A stretch of 64,000 nt of DNA from Actinopolyspora alba (lineage in GTDB: Bacteria; Actinomycetota; Actinomycetes; Mycobacteriales; Pseudonocardiaceae), in assembly GCF_900112765.1 (NCBI RefSeq), contig NZ_FOMZ01000003.1, forward strand, positions 310,001 to 374,000, read 5' to 3'. Positions 1 to 8,252 of this stretch are shown here, one piece after another; within the stretch, counting starts at the first letter, position 1; each line of letters begins with the position of its first letter. Under the pieces are notes generated by a model. That model saw only the letters and a program-made list of their open reading frames with translations. It made no database searches and had not been told where the DNA came from. Made by a program: the position numbers and the translations under genes.

Positions 1-112
1 CGAACCGCTGACCTACGGGCGAAGGCGTGGCGTTACCCAGCGAGTTGGTAGAAGCTTCAGAGCGCACGTTGTGGACCTTGAACGTGACCCCGTCGACCGT
101 GCCGCGTTTCAT
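1..112 (-). CDS. Partial ORF at window edge, possibly DUF4352-like
   Basis: An open minus-strand frame runs off the left edge. The only conventional start is the ATG at 112. The frame stays open upstream to a stop at 164-166, without another ATG, GTG or TTG. The 37 visible residues include RGTVDGVTFKVHNVRSE and a GQRF segment. These loosely resemble the first strands of DUF4352-type extracellular beta-sandwich domains, but this is a weak impression. No SD sequence precedes the ATG and no signal peptide is visible, so it may be a decayed fragment rather than an intact gene. Confidence 0.25.
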   Translation of the reverse strand, partial: MKRGTVDGVTFKVHNVRSEASTNSLGNATPSPVGQRF

Positions 113-188
113 GGCGACCCCGAGCGGGGCGAGCAGCAGTGAGGTGCGCCACTGTACGACTCGTCAGGCACTGAGTGTAAGAGTTTGA

Positions 189-230
189 CAGATGTCGGTC
201 ATGGAGAAGGCCAGCTTGGACCGACATCTG
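189..230. repeat. Perfect 12-bp inverted repeat
   Basis: The arms cagatgtcggtc (189-200) and gaccgacatctg (219-230) are perfectly complementary around an 18-nt spacer. The repeat lies about 87 nt beyond the 3' end of the minus-strand tRNA gene. It could therefore be a factor-independent terminator (though no T run follows on either side), an operator, or an old recombination site. I cannot decide between these. Confidence 0.6.
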
Positions 231-316
231 GATCTTTGAAGTGCTGAAAGAGGGCGGAAAAAGGGAGTTGGATCTCCTGTGGGGTCTTCCATAGCCCTGT
301 GAACTGCGATGAAGGG

Positions 317-390
317 TGCCCCCGGTCCGACTCGAACGGACACTACACGGATTTTGAGTCCGCCGCCTCTGCCTATTGGGCTACGGGGGC
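317..390 (-). tRNA. tRNA with anticodon CAA (nominally Leu), short variable loop
   Basis: On the minus strand a full cloverleaf is visible: 7-bp acceptor stem GCCCCCG/CGGGGGC (384-390 with 318-324), discriminator A at 317, D arm, a 5-bp anticodon stem GCGGA/TCCGT with one G-T pair, loop CTCAAAA, variable loop GTAGT, and T arm GTCCG-TTCGAGT-CGGAC. The anticodon at 354-356 is CAA, which reads UUG (Leu). Bacterial tRNA-Leu normally has a long class II variable arm, but here it is only 5 nt. CCA is not encoded (CCC follows the discriminator). Confidence 0.85.
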
Positions 391-668
391 CGCTACTACT
401 CACAGCATACGGTAGGGGTGATCATTGCTCGACAGCGGGGTGGGCGGCCCTCTTCATGCTCCCAGCTCGGGGCGCCGCCACCCGGTGAGGCCCGGCCGGG
501 CCCGCCGCTCCGCCCGGCGGGATCCTCCTTCGGCTCGCCCGCCTGGCGTGCCCGACGCGAGGTCCCGCTTCCGCGCCCCTGCCGCTGTGGTGGGGGTGCG
601 CAGGACGATAAGCTGCAGGCTCCGATGCGACCGCATCGGCAGACCCGAGACTCATCCAGGAGGATCCG

Positions 669-1298
669 GTGACCACGCCGGCTGCCGAGGAGCCGAACGC
701 GGCGAGTGCGACGAACGCTACTCAGCACCGTGTGCTCGTGGCCGAGGACGAGGCGCTGATCAGGCTCGATCTGGTGGAGATGCTTCGCGAGGAGGGATAT
801 CAGGTCGTCGGTGAGGCCGGTGACGGCGAGGAGGCGGTGCGGCTCGCCGAGGAACTGCGTCCCGATCTGGTGATCCTGGATGTCAAGATGCCGAAGATGG
901 ACGGCATCGAGGCCGCTTCCTCCATCGCGGGTGAGCGCATCGCCCCCGTGGTGATCCTCACCGCCTTCAGCCAGCGCGACCTCGTGGAGCGGGCCAAGGA
1001 CGCCGGAGCCATGGCCTACCTGGTCAAACCCTTCGCCAAGCGGGACCTGGTTCCCGCCATCGAGCTGGCGGTCTCCAGGTTCACCGAGGTGCAGGCGCTG
1101 GAGGCCGAGGCCGCCAGTCTCTCCGAACGTCTGGAATCGCGGAAGACGATCGAGCGCGCCAAGGGCCTGCTGATGAGCAACCACGACATGTCCGAGCCCG
1201 AGTCGTTCCGCTGGTTGCAGCGAACCGCCATGGACCGGCGCACCACCATGAAGGCGGTCGCCCAGGCCGTGCTCGACAGCATGGACACGAAGGAATGA
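669..1298 (+). CDS. pdtaR: ANTAR-domain response regulator PdtaR
   Basis: A two-component response regulator that acts on RNA rather than DNA. The receiver domain (about residues 20-135) has acidic residues in VAEDEA, phospho-acceptor Asp71 in ILDVKMP, Thr98 in LTAF and Lys120 in LVKPF. A coiled linker leads to a C-terminal ANTAR domain (about 140-205) with the typical ERAKGLLM and RTTMKAVAQAVL segments. In mycobacteria PdtaR is phosphorylated by the sensor kinase PdtaS and prevents termination by binding paired hairpins in target mRNAs. The GTG start is chosen because AGGAGG lies at 658-663. No sensor kinase gene is adjacent, as in other actinobacteria. About 280 bp of GC-rich non-coding DNA separates it from the tRNA. 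Confidence 0.93.
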   Translation: MTTPAAEEPNAASATNATQHRVLVAEDEALIRLDLVEMLREEGYQVVGEAGDGEEAVRLAEELRPDLVILDVKMPKMDGIEAASSIAGERIAPVVILTAFSQRDLVERAKDAGAMAYLVKPFAKRDLVPAIELAVSRFTEVQALEAEAASLSERLESRKTIERAKGLLMSNHDMSEPESFRWLQRTAMDRRTTMKAVAQAVLDSMDTKE

Positions 1299-1429
1299 AC
1301 ACTGGTGGGTGCCGCTCCCGCTCGAACCACCGGATCCGTCGCGGGGCCGCCTGACGCTTTCCGCGCGAGGCGTCTCGACCGCGGAGCACAGGCCCCGGCT
1401 CGGGGCGCTGTGTCCGTTCCGACTCCGCT

Positions 1430-1879
1430 TCAGTTCGCGGGCGGTTTGTCGCGCAGAACGCAGGTCAACCGTGCCGAGCAGGTGCGTTTGCCGCGCTCGT
1501 CGGTGATGACGATCTCGAACGTGGCCGTGGCGCCACCCCGGTGCAACGGCGTCGCCACCCCGGTCACCGTTCCCTCGGTCGCTGCCCGGTGGTGCGTGCA
1601 AGACAGCTCCAGGCCCACCGCGATCCGATCCGCTCCCGCGTGCAGTGCCGCCGCGATGGAGCCGAGCTGCTCGGCCAGTACCGCGTTGGCGCCGCCGTGC
1701 AGCAGGCCGTAGGGCTGCCGATTTCCCGCCACCGGCATGGTTCCGACCACACGATCAGGGTCATACTCGGTCACCGTTATGCCCATCCGGCTTCCCAGCT
1801 GTTCCTCGGGCGGAACCGTCGCCGTCGCCTCCAGCGCTTCCCCGCCGTTCAGCGACGTGGTATCGGTGTTCTCGGTCAC
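1430..1879 (-). CDS. PaaI-like hotdog-fold thioesterase
   Basis: A 149-residue single hotdog domain, the usual size for PaaI/YdiI-type acyl-CoA thioesterases. The signature is LHGGANAVLAEQLGS (about 60-75), where the HGG turn and the following Glu on the central helix form the active site. Strands rich in T and V follow, including SCTHHRAATEG. Members hydrolyse aromatic or medium-chain acyl-CoA; the substrate here is not predictable. The GTG start has AGGAG at 1889-1893, 9 nt upstream. The gene is divergent from polA across only 60 bp. The same arrangement (Rv1627c-Rv1628c region/polA) is common in actinobacteria, although the neighbour there differs. Confidence 0.85.
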   Translation of the reverse strand: MTENTDTTSLNGGEALEATATVPPEEQLGSRMGITVTEYDPDRVVGTMPVAGNRQPYGLLHGGANAVLAEQLGSIAAALHAGADRIAVGLELSCTHHRAATEGTVTGVATPLHRGGATATFEIVITDERGKRTCSARLTCVLRDKPPAN

Positions 1880-1925
1880 TGTTCAAACTCCTGACCTGCG
1901 CGCGACCTCTGTCGGGGGGTAAGCC

Positions 1926-1931
1926 TAGACT
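1926..1931 (+). promoter_or_regulatory. Putative -10 element of a leaderless polA promoter
   Basis: TAGACT, a good actinobacterial -10 hexamer, ends 8 nt before the GTG start of polA. No SD sequence lies between. This geometry fits a transcript starting at or beside the start codon. No convincing -35 (TTGAC-like) box is visible at 17-18 nt spacing. Confidence 0.45.
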
Positions 1932-1939
1932 CGCATGCC

Positions 1940-4633
1940 GTGATGGCATCCGAGCACCGACGCCTGCTGCTGATCGACGGCCATTCCATGGCCTACCGAG
2001 CGTTCTACGCACTGCCCAAGGAGAACTTCCAGACGGGCACCGGACAGCACACCAACGCGGTCTACGGCTTCACCTCGATGCTGATCAACCTGCTACGGGA
2101 CGAGCAGCCCACACATCTCGGGGTGGCCTTCGACGTGTCGCGGCAAACCTTCCGGTCCGAGACCTTTCCCGACTACAAGGCCAACCGCGGTTCGACGCCG
2201 GAAGAGTTCCGCGGCCAGGTGAGTCTGATCCAAGAAGTGCTCGGTGCGCTGAACATACCGGTTCTGAGCAGGGAGAACTACGAGGCCGACGACGTTATCG
2301 CGACCCTGACCGGACAGGCTGTGGACTCCGGTTTCGGGGTCAGCATCTGTACCGGTGACCGGGACGTGCTGCAGCTGGTCAGCCGGGACGTGACCGTCCT
2401 CTATCCCAGCAAGGGCGTCTCCGAGATGACCCGTTTCACGCCCGAGGCGGTCGAGGAGAAGTACGGGCTCACCCCGGTGCAGTACCCCGATTTCGCCGCG
2501 TTGCGCGGCGATCCGTCCGACAACCTTCCCAAGATCGACGGTGTGGGCGAGAAGACGGTCACCAAGTGGATACAGCAGTTCGGCTCGCTGTCCGACCTCG
2601 TCGACAGGGCCGACGAGGTCAAGGGCAAGGCCGGGGAGAAGCTGCGGGACAACATCGCTCAGGTGCTGCTCAACCGGCAGCTGACGCAGCTGGTCGACGA
2701 CGTCGCGCTCGATTCCGGGCCCGAGGACCTGCGAATGGGGCAGTGGGACCGCGACGCGGTGCACCGGGTGTTCGACGATCTGGAGTTCCGGGTACTGCGT
2801 GACCGACTGTTCGCCACGCTGTCGACCGAGGAGCCGGAAGTCGTCGAGGGTTTCGAGGTGGCCGGCGGGATCGTCGAGCCCGGTGCGCTGCGCACCTGGC
2901 TGGAGCGTCACGCGCGGGACGGTTCGCGCGTGGGTCTGGCCTGCTCCGGGAGTTCGTCCCGCAACGGTGGTGATCTCGCCGGAATCGCCGTGGCCAGTGC
3001 TGCCGGGCAGGGAGCCTACGTCGACGTCACCGCGATGACCTCGGACGACGACGCGGCTTTCGCGGATTGGCTGGCCGATTCTGCCGTCCCCAAGGCCGCG
3101 CACGACGTGAAGGGGGCGCTGCACGCGATCCGCGACCGCGGCTGGTCGCTCGGTGGGCTCAACAGTGACACGGCGCTGGCCGCCTACCTGGTCCGTCCGG
3201 GACAGCGTTCCTTCGACCTTCCCGACCTAGTGGTGCGCTACCTGCAGCGCGATCTCACCGTCGACCAGGGCGACGGCAGCGGTCAGCTCTCGCTGCTGGA
3301 GGACGAACAGCAGGTCAGGGAGAACGCGGCGGCCGCGGAACTGACCCGGGCGAAGGCGGTCCTGGAACTGGCCGACGAGCTGGACCAGCAGCTGCGTGCG
3401 ATCGAGAACCACGGGTTGCTCACCGATCTGGAACTGCCGCTGCTGCTGGTGCTGGCCGATCTGGAGACCGCCGGGATCGCGGTCGATCAGGATCGGCTCA
3501 CCGAGCTGGGGTCCCGGTTCGCCGCGCGGGTCAAGCAGGCGGCCGAGGACGCGTACGCCGTGATCGGCAAGGAGATCAATCTCGGTTCGCCGAAACAGCT
3601 CCAGACCGTGCTGTTCGACGAGCTGGGCATGCCCAAGACCAAGCGCACCAAGACCGGTTACACCACCGACGCGGAGGCGTTGCAGGGGCTCTACGAGAAG
3701 ACCGAGCACCCCTTCCTGCGGTACCTGCTGGAGCACCGGGACGCCACCAAGCTCAAGACCACGGTGGAGGGGTTGGACAAGGCGGTGGCTTCCGACGGTC
3801 GGATCCACACCACGCTGAACCAGATGATCGCCTCCACCGGAAGGTTGTCCTCGACCGAGCCCAACCTGCAGAACATCCCGGTCCGTACGGAGGAGGGACG
3901 CCGCATCCGCGAGGTGTTCGTGGTGGGGCGCGACTACGAGACCCTGCTGACCGCGGACTACAGCCAGATCGAGATGCGGATCATGGCTCACCTCTCCGGT
4001 GACGAAGGGCTGATCGAGGCGTTCCGCACCGGCGAGGACCTGCACAACTACGTCGCGGCGCAGGCTTTCGGGGTTCCCATCGACGAGGTCGACCAGGAGC
4101 TGCGCCGGCGGGTCAAGGCCATGTCCTACGGCCTGGCCTACGGGCTGTCCGCCTACGGGCTGGCCCAGCAGCTGCAGATCTCCAACGAGGAGTCCAAGCA
4201 GCAGATGGAGGCCTACTTCGCCCGCTTCGGGCGCGTGCGGGAGTACCTGCACGAGATCGTCGAGCGCGCGCGCAAGGACGGCTACACCGCCACGATCCTG
4301 GGGCGGCGCCGGTATCTTCCGGACCTGACCAGCGACAATCGGCAGCGTCGCGAGATGGCCGAGCGCATGGCCCTCAACGCTCCCATCCAGGGCAGCGCGG
4401 CCGACATCATCAAGGTGGCGATGCTCGGAGTGCACCGCGCGTTGGCGGCGGAAGGACTGGCCTCCCGCATGTTGCTCCAGGTGCACGACGAGCTGATCAT
4501 CGAGGTGGCCGAGGGCGAGACCGAGGCGGTCCGGCGTGTGGTGCGGGAACAGATGACCTCGGCCGCCGAACTCGACGTTCCGCTGGAGGTCTCGGTCGGT
4601 ACCGGTGTCTCCTGGGACACGGCCGCCCACTGA
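1940..4633 (+). CDS. polA: DNA polymerase I
   Basis: Family A polymerase for Okazaki-fragment processing and excision-repair synthesis. The N-terminal 5'-nuclease/FEN domain (about 1-300) shows LLLIDGHSMAYRAFY, YEADDVIATL and DNLPKIDGVGEKT. The middle domain corresponds to the 3'-5' exonuclease but lacks the DxE motif and the other catalytic acids. This is expected for actinobacterial Pol I, which cannot proofread. The polymerase domain (about 500-897) has motif A DYSQIEMRI with Asp673, the O-helix RRRVKAMSYGLAYGLSAYGL around 723, and motif C QVHDELIIEV near 846. Length matches the family. The GTG at 1940 is followed immediately by an in-frame ATG at 1943; either could be used, and the context suggests a leaderless mRNA. 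Confidence 0.98.
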   Translation: MMASEHRRLLLIDGHSMAYRAFYALPKENFQTGTGQHTNAVYGFTSMLINLLRDEQPTHLGVAFDVSRQTFRSETFPDYKANRGSTPEEFRGQVSLIQEVLGALNIPVLSRENYEADDVIATLTGQAVDSGFGVSICTGDRDVLQLVSRDVTVLYPSKGVSEMTRFTPEAVEEKYGLTPVQYPDFAALRGDPSDNLPKIDGVGEKTVTKWIQQFGSLSDLVDRADEVKGKAGEKLRDNIAQVLLNRQLTQLVDDVALDSGPEDLRMGQWDRDAVHRVFDDLEFRVLRDRLFATLSTEEPEVVEGFEVAGGIVEPGALRTWLERHARDGSRVGLACSGSSSRNGGDLAGIAVASAAGQGAYVDVTAMTSDDDAAFADWLADSAVPKAAHDVKGALHAIRDRGWSLGGLNSDTALAAYLVRPGQRSFDLPDLVVRYLQRDLTVDQGDGSGQLSLLEDEQQVRENAAAAELTRAKAVLELADELDQQLRAIENHGLLTDLELPLLLVLADLETAGIAVDQDRLTELGSRFAARVKQAAEDAYAVIGKEINLGSPKQLQTVLFDELGMPKTKRTKTGYTTDAEALQGLYEKTEHPFLRYLLEHRDATKLKTTVEGLDKAVASDGRIHTTLNQMIASTGRLSSTEPNLQNIPVRTEEGRRIREVFVVGRDYETLLTADYSQIEMRIMAHLSGDEGLIEAFRTGEDLHNYVAAQAFGVPIDEVDQELRRRVKAMSYGLAYGLSAYGLAQQLQISNEESKQQMEAYFARFGRVREYLHEIVERARKDGYTATILGRRRYLPDLTSDNRQRREMAERMALNAPIQGSAADIIKVAMLGVHRALAAEGLASRMLLQVHDELIIEVAEGETEAVRRVVREQMTSAAELDVPLEVSVGTGVSWDTAAH

Positions 4634-4957
4634 TCGAGGTTTCCGGTCGGGTTGTCGGGGTGCCCGCTTGGCGGAACCGCCCTCCGCGGCGCGGAGGGCG
4701 GCTTCCCCTACCGCTCCGGAGTGCGGTGGGCACACACTGAACCGTGTCGGCCTGCTGCTTCGGCGATCAACGGCTGCCGTTAGGCTGCCCTGGATTCATT
4801 GATGCGTCGGCGGTACCGGTTCCGTCGGGGATTCCGTCTGCTCACTCGATCAGGGGAAACGAATCGCCGGGGACCCGACGTAGTTGGACGACACGAGAAA
4901 CCGCGGTGCCGACGCGTGGTGTTGGGGGAGTGTGCCTGGCGTCGGCGAAGGAGGATC
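4634..4957. other. Intergenic region between polA and the VOC gene
   Basis: 324 bp without a convincing gene. It holds the stem-loop at 4677-4701. A frame open from 4799 is in phase with the downstream VOC gene, but its Arg-rich translation has no family resemblance and is treated as 5' leader. Confidence 0.6.
4677..4701 (+). terminator. Stem-loop downstream of polA
   Basis: Perfect 11-bp stem ccgccctccgc / gcggagggcgg with a 3-nt loop (ggc), extendable by GGAA/TTCC with a bulge. It begins 44 nt after the polA stop. There is no true T tract, so it is an actinobacterial-type weak intrinsic terminator. Confidence 0.5.
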
Positions 4958-5365
4958 ATGATCAACGTCGACAGACTGGACCACCTGGTACTTACCGTGG
5001 CCGATGTCGATCGTGCGTTGGACTTCTACGAGAACATTCTCGGTATGGAGCCCGTGAAGTTCCAGGAGGAACGACGCGCGGTGCGTTTCGGACAGCAGAC
5101 CATCAAACTGCACGCCGCCAGTGAACTGGTGGAGCCCACGGCCACCCACCCGGTTCCCGGGTCGGCGAATCTGTGCCTGGTGACCGGCGACGCGCTCGGT
5201 GACGTCCAGGAGCACCTGCGGGCCAACGACGTGCGGATCGAGGCCGGTCCCGTGGTCCGCACCGGCACCAACGGCCCCATAACCTCGTTGTACCTGCGCG
5301 ATCCGGACGGCAACCTGATCGAGGTCGCCCGTTACGACGATCCCTCGCAGCGCCCCGAGCGGTGA
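4958..5365 (+). CDS. VOC superfamily (glyoxalase/fosfomycin-resistance fold) protein
   Basis: A 135-residue vicinal-oxygen-chelate protein with two beta-alpha-beta-beta-beta modules. It opens with RLDHLVLTVADVDRALDFYENILGM (metal-ligand His near residue 6) and closes with SLYLRDPDGNLIEVARY (metal-ligand Glu near the end). A central KLHAA segment offers the other typical ligand. Such enzymes are isomerases, dioxygenases or drug-modifying proteins; the substrate is unknown. The ATG at 4958 is chosen because the family N-terminus starts here and AAGGAGG lies at 4948-4954, though the 3-nt spacing is tight. A longer upstream extension has no family similarity. Confidence 0.85.
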   Translation: MINVDRLDHLVLTVADVDRALDFYENILGMEPVKFQEERRAVRFGQQTIKLHAASELVEPTATHPVPGSANLCLVTGDALGDVQEHLRANDVRIEAGPVVRTGTNGPITSLYLRDPDGNLIEVARYDDPSQRPER

Positions 5366-5444
5366 CGCCGTTCGGGCGGTGGTCCGCTCGACAGGCCACC
5401 GCCCGAACGGTTCGGTCATCGGTCACGCCCTGGTTCGCGCCACG

Positions 5445-7508
5445 TCACAGGGCGAGCTCCGGACGCAGCCGTTTCGCGGTCCACACCCGCTGGCGTGCCG
5501 CTGCCGCCGTGCTCAGCAGCAGTCCCCCGATCAGGTAACTGCCCAGTACGAGTGCCGCGTGTGCCGCGTTGTCCGGCGAGCCGCCGTAGAGCAGCTGCCG
5601 CAGGCCGTCCACGACGTAGCTCAGCGGTAGTACGTGGTGCAGTGGATGCAGCAGTGCCGGTGTCGTCTGCCACGGGAAGGTTCCACCGGCGCTGACCAGC
5701 TGCAGCACCAGGAACACCAGCGCCAGGAACTTGCCGCGTGGTCCGAAGGCCGCGTTGAGCGAGTGCACCACCGAGGTGAACGCCAGCGAGGTCAGCACCA
5801 GCAACGCCAGCGTCGCCACCGGCCTGGCCGGCTCTATCCCGACCCCGAACCGCACGACCCCGTACAGCAGCACGGCCTGCACGGTTCCCACGATCGCCGC
5901 GGGGAGCCAGCCGCCGAGCGCGACGCGCCACGGGGCGACCCCTCCGGCCAGTGCCCGGTTGGACAGCGGCCGCAGCAGCAGGAACAGCACGAACCCGCCG
6001 ATCCACAGCGCCAGCCCCATGAAGTACGGCGCGAGCCCGGCGCCGTAGCTGCCCGCACTGGTCTGCGCCCGTTCGCTCACCTTGACCGGGTCCCCGATGG
6101 TTTCGGCCGTGGCCTTCCGCGCTCCGCTGTCCGGGTTCGGGATCTCGTCCACCCCGCTCGACAACCTGTCGGCGAGTTCGTTCGAGCCCGTCGCCAGTTC
6201 CGTCGAACCGTTGGCGAGCCTGCTCGTTCCCGCCGTCAGGTCGGCGGCGCCACCGGCCAGCTTCTCCGTTCCGGAGACCGCACGTCGCTGGTTGGCCACG
6301 AGTTCGCCCAGGCCTCGATCGAGTTCGCTCGCCCCCTCGGCGACACGCTGTGAGCCCGCGTCGAGCTTCTCGATGCCGTTGGCCAGTTCCGGCGCGGTGT
6401 CGGCCAGTCGACGAGCCCCGCTCGCCACCCGCTCGGCGCCGTCGGCGAGCTCGTTCACCCGGGAAACCTGCTGTTGTACCCGGCTGTTGGCCTCGTCGAG
6501 TGGCTGGTTCAGCTCGTCCAGCGTGCCGGTGATCCGCTCGATCTCCTGTTCGTCGAGGCCCAGCGCCCGCAGGCGGTCCGCGATCCTCTCGTTGGCCCCG
6601 TCCAGCTCGTCGACGATGTGTTGCGAGACGCCGCCGAGTCGTTCGGCCGTGGCGGCCAGTTCGGCGTTTCCCTCCGCGACTCGCTCGGCACCGTCGGCGA
6701 GTTCCTCGCTCTTGGCGGGAAGGTCCGCGGTCTTCTCGCTCAGTTCGTCCACCCCGTCGGCGAGCCGCTGACTACCGGCGGAGACCCGGCCCGCGCCCTC
6801 CTCCAGCGTCGCGGCCCCGTCGGCCAACTTCCGCTGCGAGGTGAGCAGCTCGTGGGTGCCCGTCGACAGCTTCTCGGCGCCCTGCCTGGCGTTTTCCAAT
6901 CCGGCGTCGAGATCTCCCGCACCGTCGGCGAGATCTCCCGCACCGTCGGCCGCCCGTGCTGTTCGGTCGTGCACCGTGCTCAGTCCCAGCAGCAGTTGGC
7001 GTGCCGCGTCACTGCCCGCATCGGCGGCCACCGACTCACGGATCCTGGTGGCCACGCGGTCGGCGATGGTGCCCACCAGATAGTTGTTCGCGTCGTTGGT
7101 CACCAACCGCAGCCGGGCCTGCCTGGGGTCGAAATCGCTCGGCGACCGCAGTGCACGCGAGAAGTCCTCCGGAATCACCAGCGCGAACGTGTAGCGCCCC
7201 TCCGAGACACCGGTGGTCGCCCGCCGCTCACCGACCCGGTGCCAGTCGAAGTCCCCGGAATCGACGAGGCGGTCGTAGACCTTCTCGCCGGCGTTGAGTT
7301 CGCTGCCGTCCTCCGTTTCGGCCCCCTCGTCGTCGATCACGACGGCGGCGGGAACTGCGGACAGGCGTTCGTAGGGGTCGAGATTGGCGTAGATGTACAT
7401 CGCGCCGTACAGCAGCGGTACGAGCGTGACGGCGACCAGGGCGAGTTTGGGTAATTTGCCGGAGGTCAGTCGACGGAGCTCGGTCCGAGCCAGCCGGAAC
7501 ATGGTCAT
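5445..7508 (-). CDS. YhgE/Pip-family ABC-2 type membrane protein
   Basis: A 687-residue membrane protein. One TM segment lies near the N-terminus (ALVAVTLVPLLYGAMYIYA). A large extracytoplasmic domain follows, and then about 300 residues of degenerate repeats of the LADGAxxLxxGxxxL type, a predicted alpha-helical rod. Five or six C-terminal TM segments complete an ABC-2 permease. YhgE/Pip proteins include phage-infection protein of lactococci and the EsaA-like component of type VII-associated machinery; in actinobacteria the substrate is unknown. The start is ATG 7508 with GAGG at 7517-7520. It begins 10 nt after the stop of the ATPase-like gene, whose 3' end contains its SD, so the two form an operon. 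Confidence 0.85.
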   Translation of the reverse strand: MTMFRLARTELRRLTSGKLPKLALVAVTLVPLLYGAMYIYANLDPYERLSAVPAAVVIDDEGAETEDGSELNAGEKVYDRLVDSGDFDWHRVGERRATTGVSEGRYTFALVIPEDFSRALRSPSDFDPRQARLRLVTNDANNYLVGTIADRVATRIRESVAADAGSDAARQLLLGLSTVHDRTARAADGAGDLADGAGDLDAGLENARQGAEKLSTGTHELLTSQRKLADGAATLEEGAGRVSAGSQRLADGVDELSEKTADLPAKSEELADGAERVAEGNAELAATAERLGGVSQHIVDELDGANERIADRLRALGLDEQEIERITGTLDELNQPLDEANSRVQQQVSRVNELADGAERVASGARRLADTAPELANGIEKLDAGSQRVAEGASELDRGLGELVANQRRAVSGTEKLAGGAADLTAGTSRLANGSTELATGSNELADRLSSGVDEIPNPDSGARKATAETIGDPVKVSERAQTSAGSYGAGLAPYFMGLALWIGGFVLFLLLRPLSNRALAGGVAPWRVALGGWLPAAIVGTVQAVLLYGVVRFGVGIEPARPVATLALLVLTSLAFTSVVHSLNAAFGPRGKFLALVFLVLQLVSAGGTFPWQTTPALLHPLHHVLPLSYVVDGLRQLLYGGSPDNAAHAALVLGSYLIGGLLLSTAAAARQRVWTAKRLRPELAL

Positions 7509-7518
7509 GCTGATTTCC

Positions 7519-8208
7519 TCAAAACGAGCCGGAGTCGGCGGACGGGGCTGAATCGGCGGACGGTTCGGTTCGCGGCGGGGACGCCGGTTCGTCGTTGTCC
7601 GTGCCGATACGCGCCGGGAGGTGGTTGAGCTCGGTGGCGGTGTGCGGTGAGCACAGGGCGACGACGGCGTATCCCTGCGAGGCGGCCTCCTGCGCGGCGC
7701 TGTACCAGCGGATCGCCTCGCCGCCGTGCCGGTCCGGGCAGTCGAGCACGAGAGCCTCGACGCCACGAGCCTCGCGGGCCAGGTCCAGCAGCAGCCGCGT
7801 GCGGCAGTGCGGGGTGATTCGTTCGAACCTGAGGCCGGCCTGCTGCCGCAGACCGCGTTCCGCGAGCCAGTCGCGTACCGCCCGTCCGCCGAAGGGCCTT
7901 CCGGCTATCCCGAGACCTTCGGCGACCACCTCGCGCAGCTCGACACTGCCTTCCGGTTCGGTGACGCCGGGCGCGTCGACGACGGCCACGGTTTCGCGCA
8001 GTTCGGCGGGGGCCCGGCGTCCGTTCCGGAGCACGGTTCCCGAGTCGGGGCGGAGTCTGCCCGCGAGCAGCAGGGCCAGTGCGGTGCGCCCGGATCTCGG
8101 CGGTCCTGATACCAGCAGCAGTTCTCCCGACGATGCCCGTAGGGAGGTCGGTTCGAGTAGTGTCCCGTGCGGCCCGGTCACCCCGGCGCCCACTGCCACG
8201 ATCTCCAC
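7519..8208 (-). CDS. Degenerate ABC-transporter ATP-binding protein, partner of YhgE
   Basis: A 229-residue protein with the ABC-ATPase fold pattern but altered catalytic motifs. The Walker A stretch is GPPRSGRT (35-42), with Arg41 in place of the invariant Lys. The expected LSGGQ signature is replaced by a segment around ITPHCRTRLLLDLA. Walker B reads ALVLDCPD without the usual Glu after the Asp. A C-terminal tail of about 25 residues is rich in Pro, Ser, Asp and Glu. It sits directly upstream of, and is probably translationally linked to, the YhgE/Pip permease. It may bind rather than efficiently hydrolyse nucleotide. The GTG start at 8208 is chosen from the family N-terminus; the SD is weak. 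Confidence 0.75.
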   Translation of the reverse strand: MEIVAVGAGVTGPHGTLLEPTSLRASSGELLLVSGPPRSGRTALALLLAGRLRPDSGTVLRNGRRAPAELRETVAVVDAPGVTEPEGSVELREVVAEGLGIAGRPFGGRAVRDWLAERGLRQQAGLRFERITPHCRTRLLLDLAREARGVEALVLDCPDRHGGEAIRWYSAAQEAASQGYAVVALCSPHTATELNHLPARIGTDNDEPASPPRTEPSADSAPSADSGSF

Positions 8209-8252
8209 GGCTCGGTTTGCCTTTCGCTTCCGCGACCGGCACCCTCGACGTC

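Noticed and set aside
3227-4735. Minus-strand open frame of about 500 codons opposite polA
   Set aside because: Composition mirrors the polA reading frame, and all polA polymerase motifs are on the other strand.
4799-4957. 53-codon N-terminal extension of the VOC protein
   Set aside because: Arg-rich and outside the family domain; AAGGAGG supports the internal ATG at 4958.
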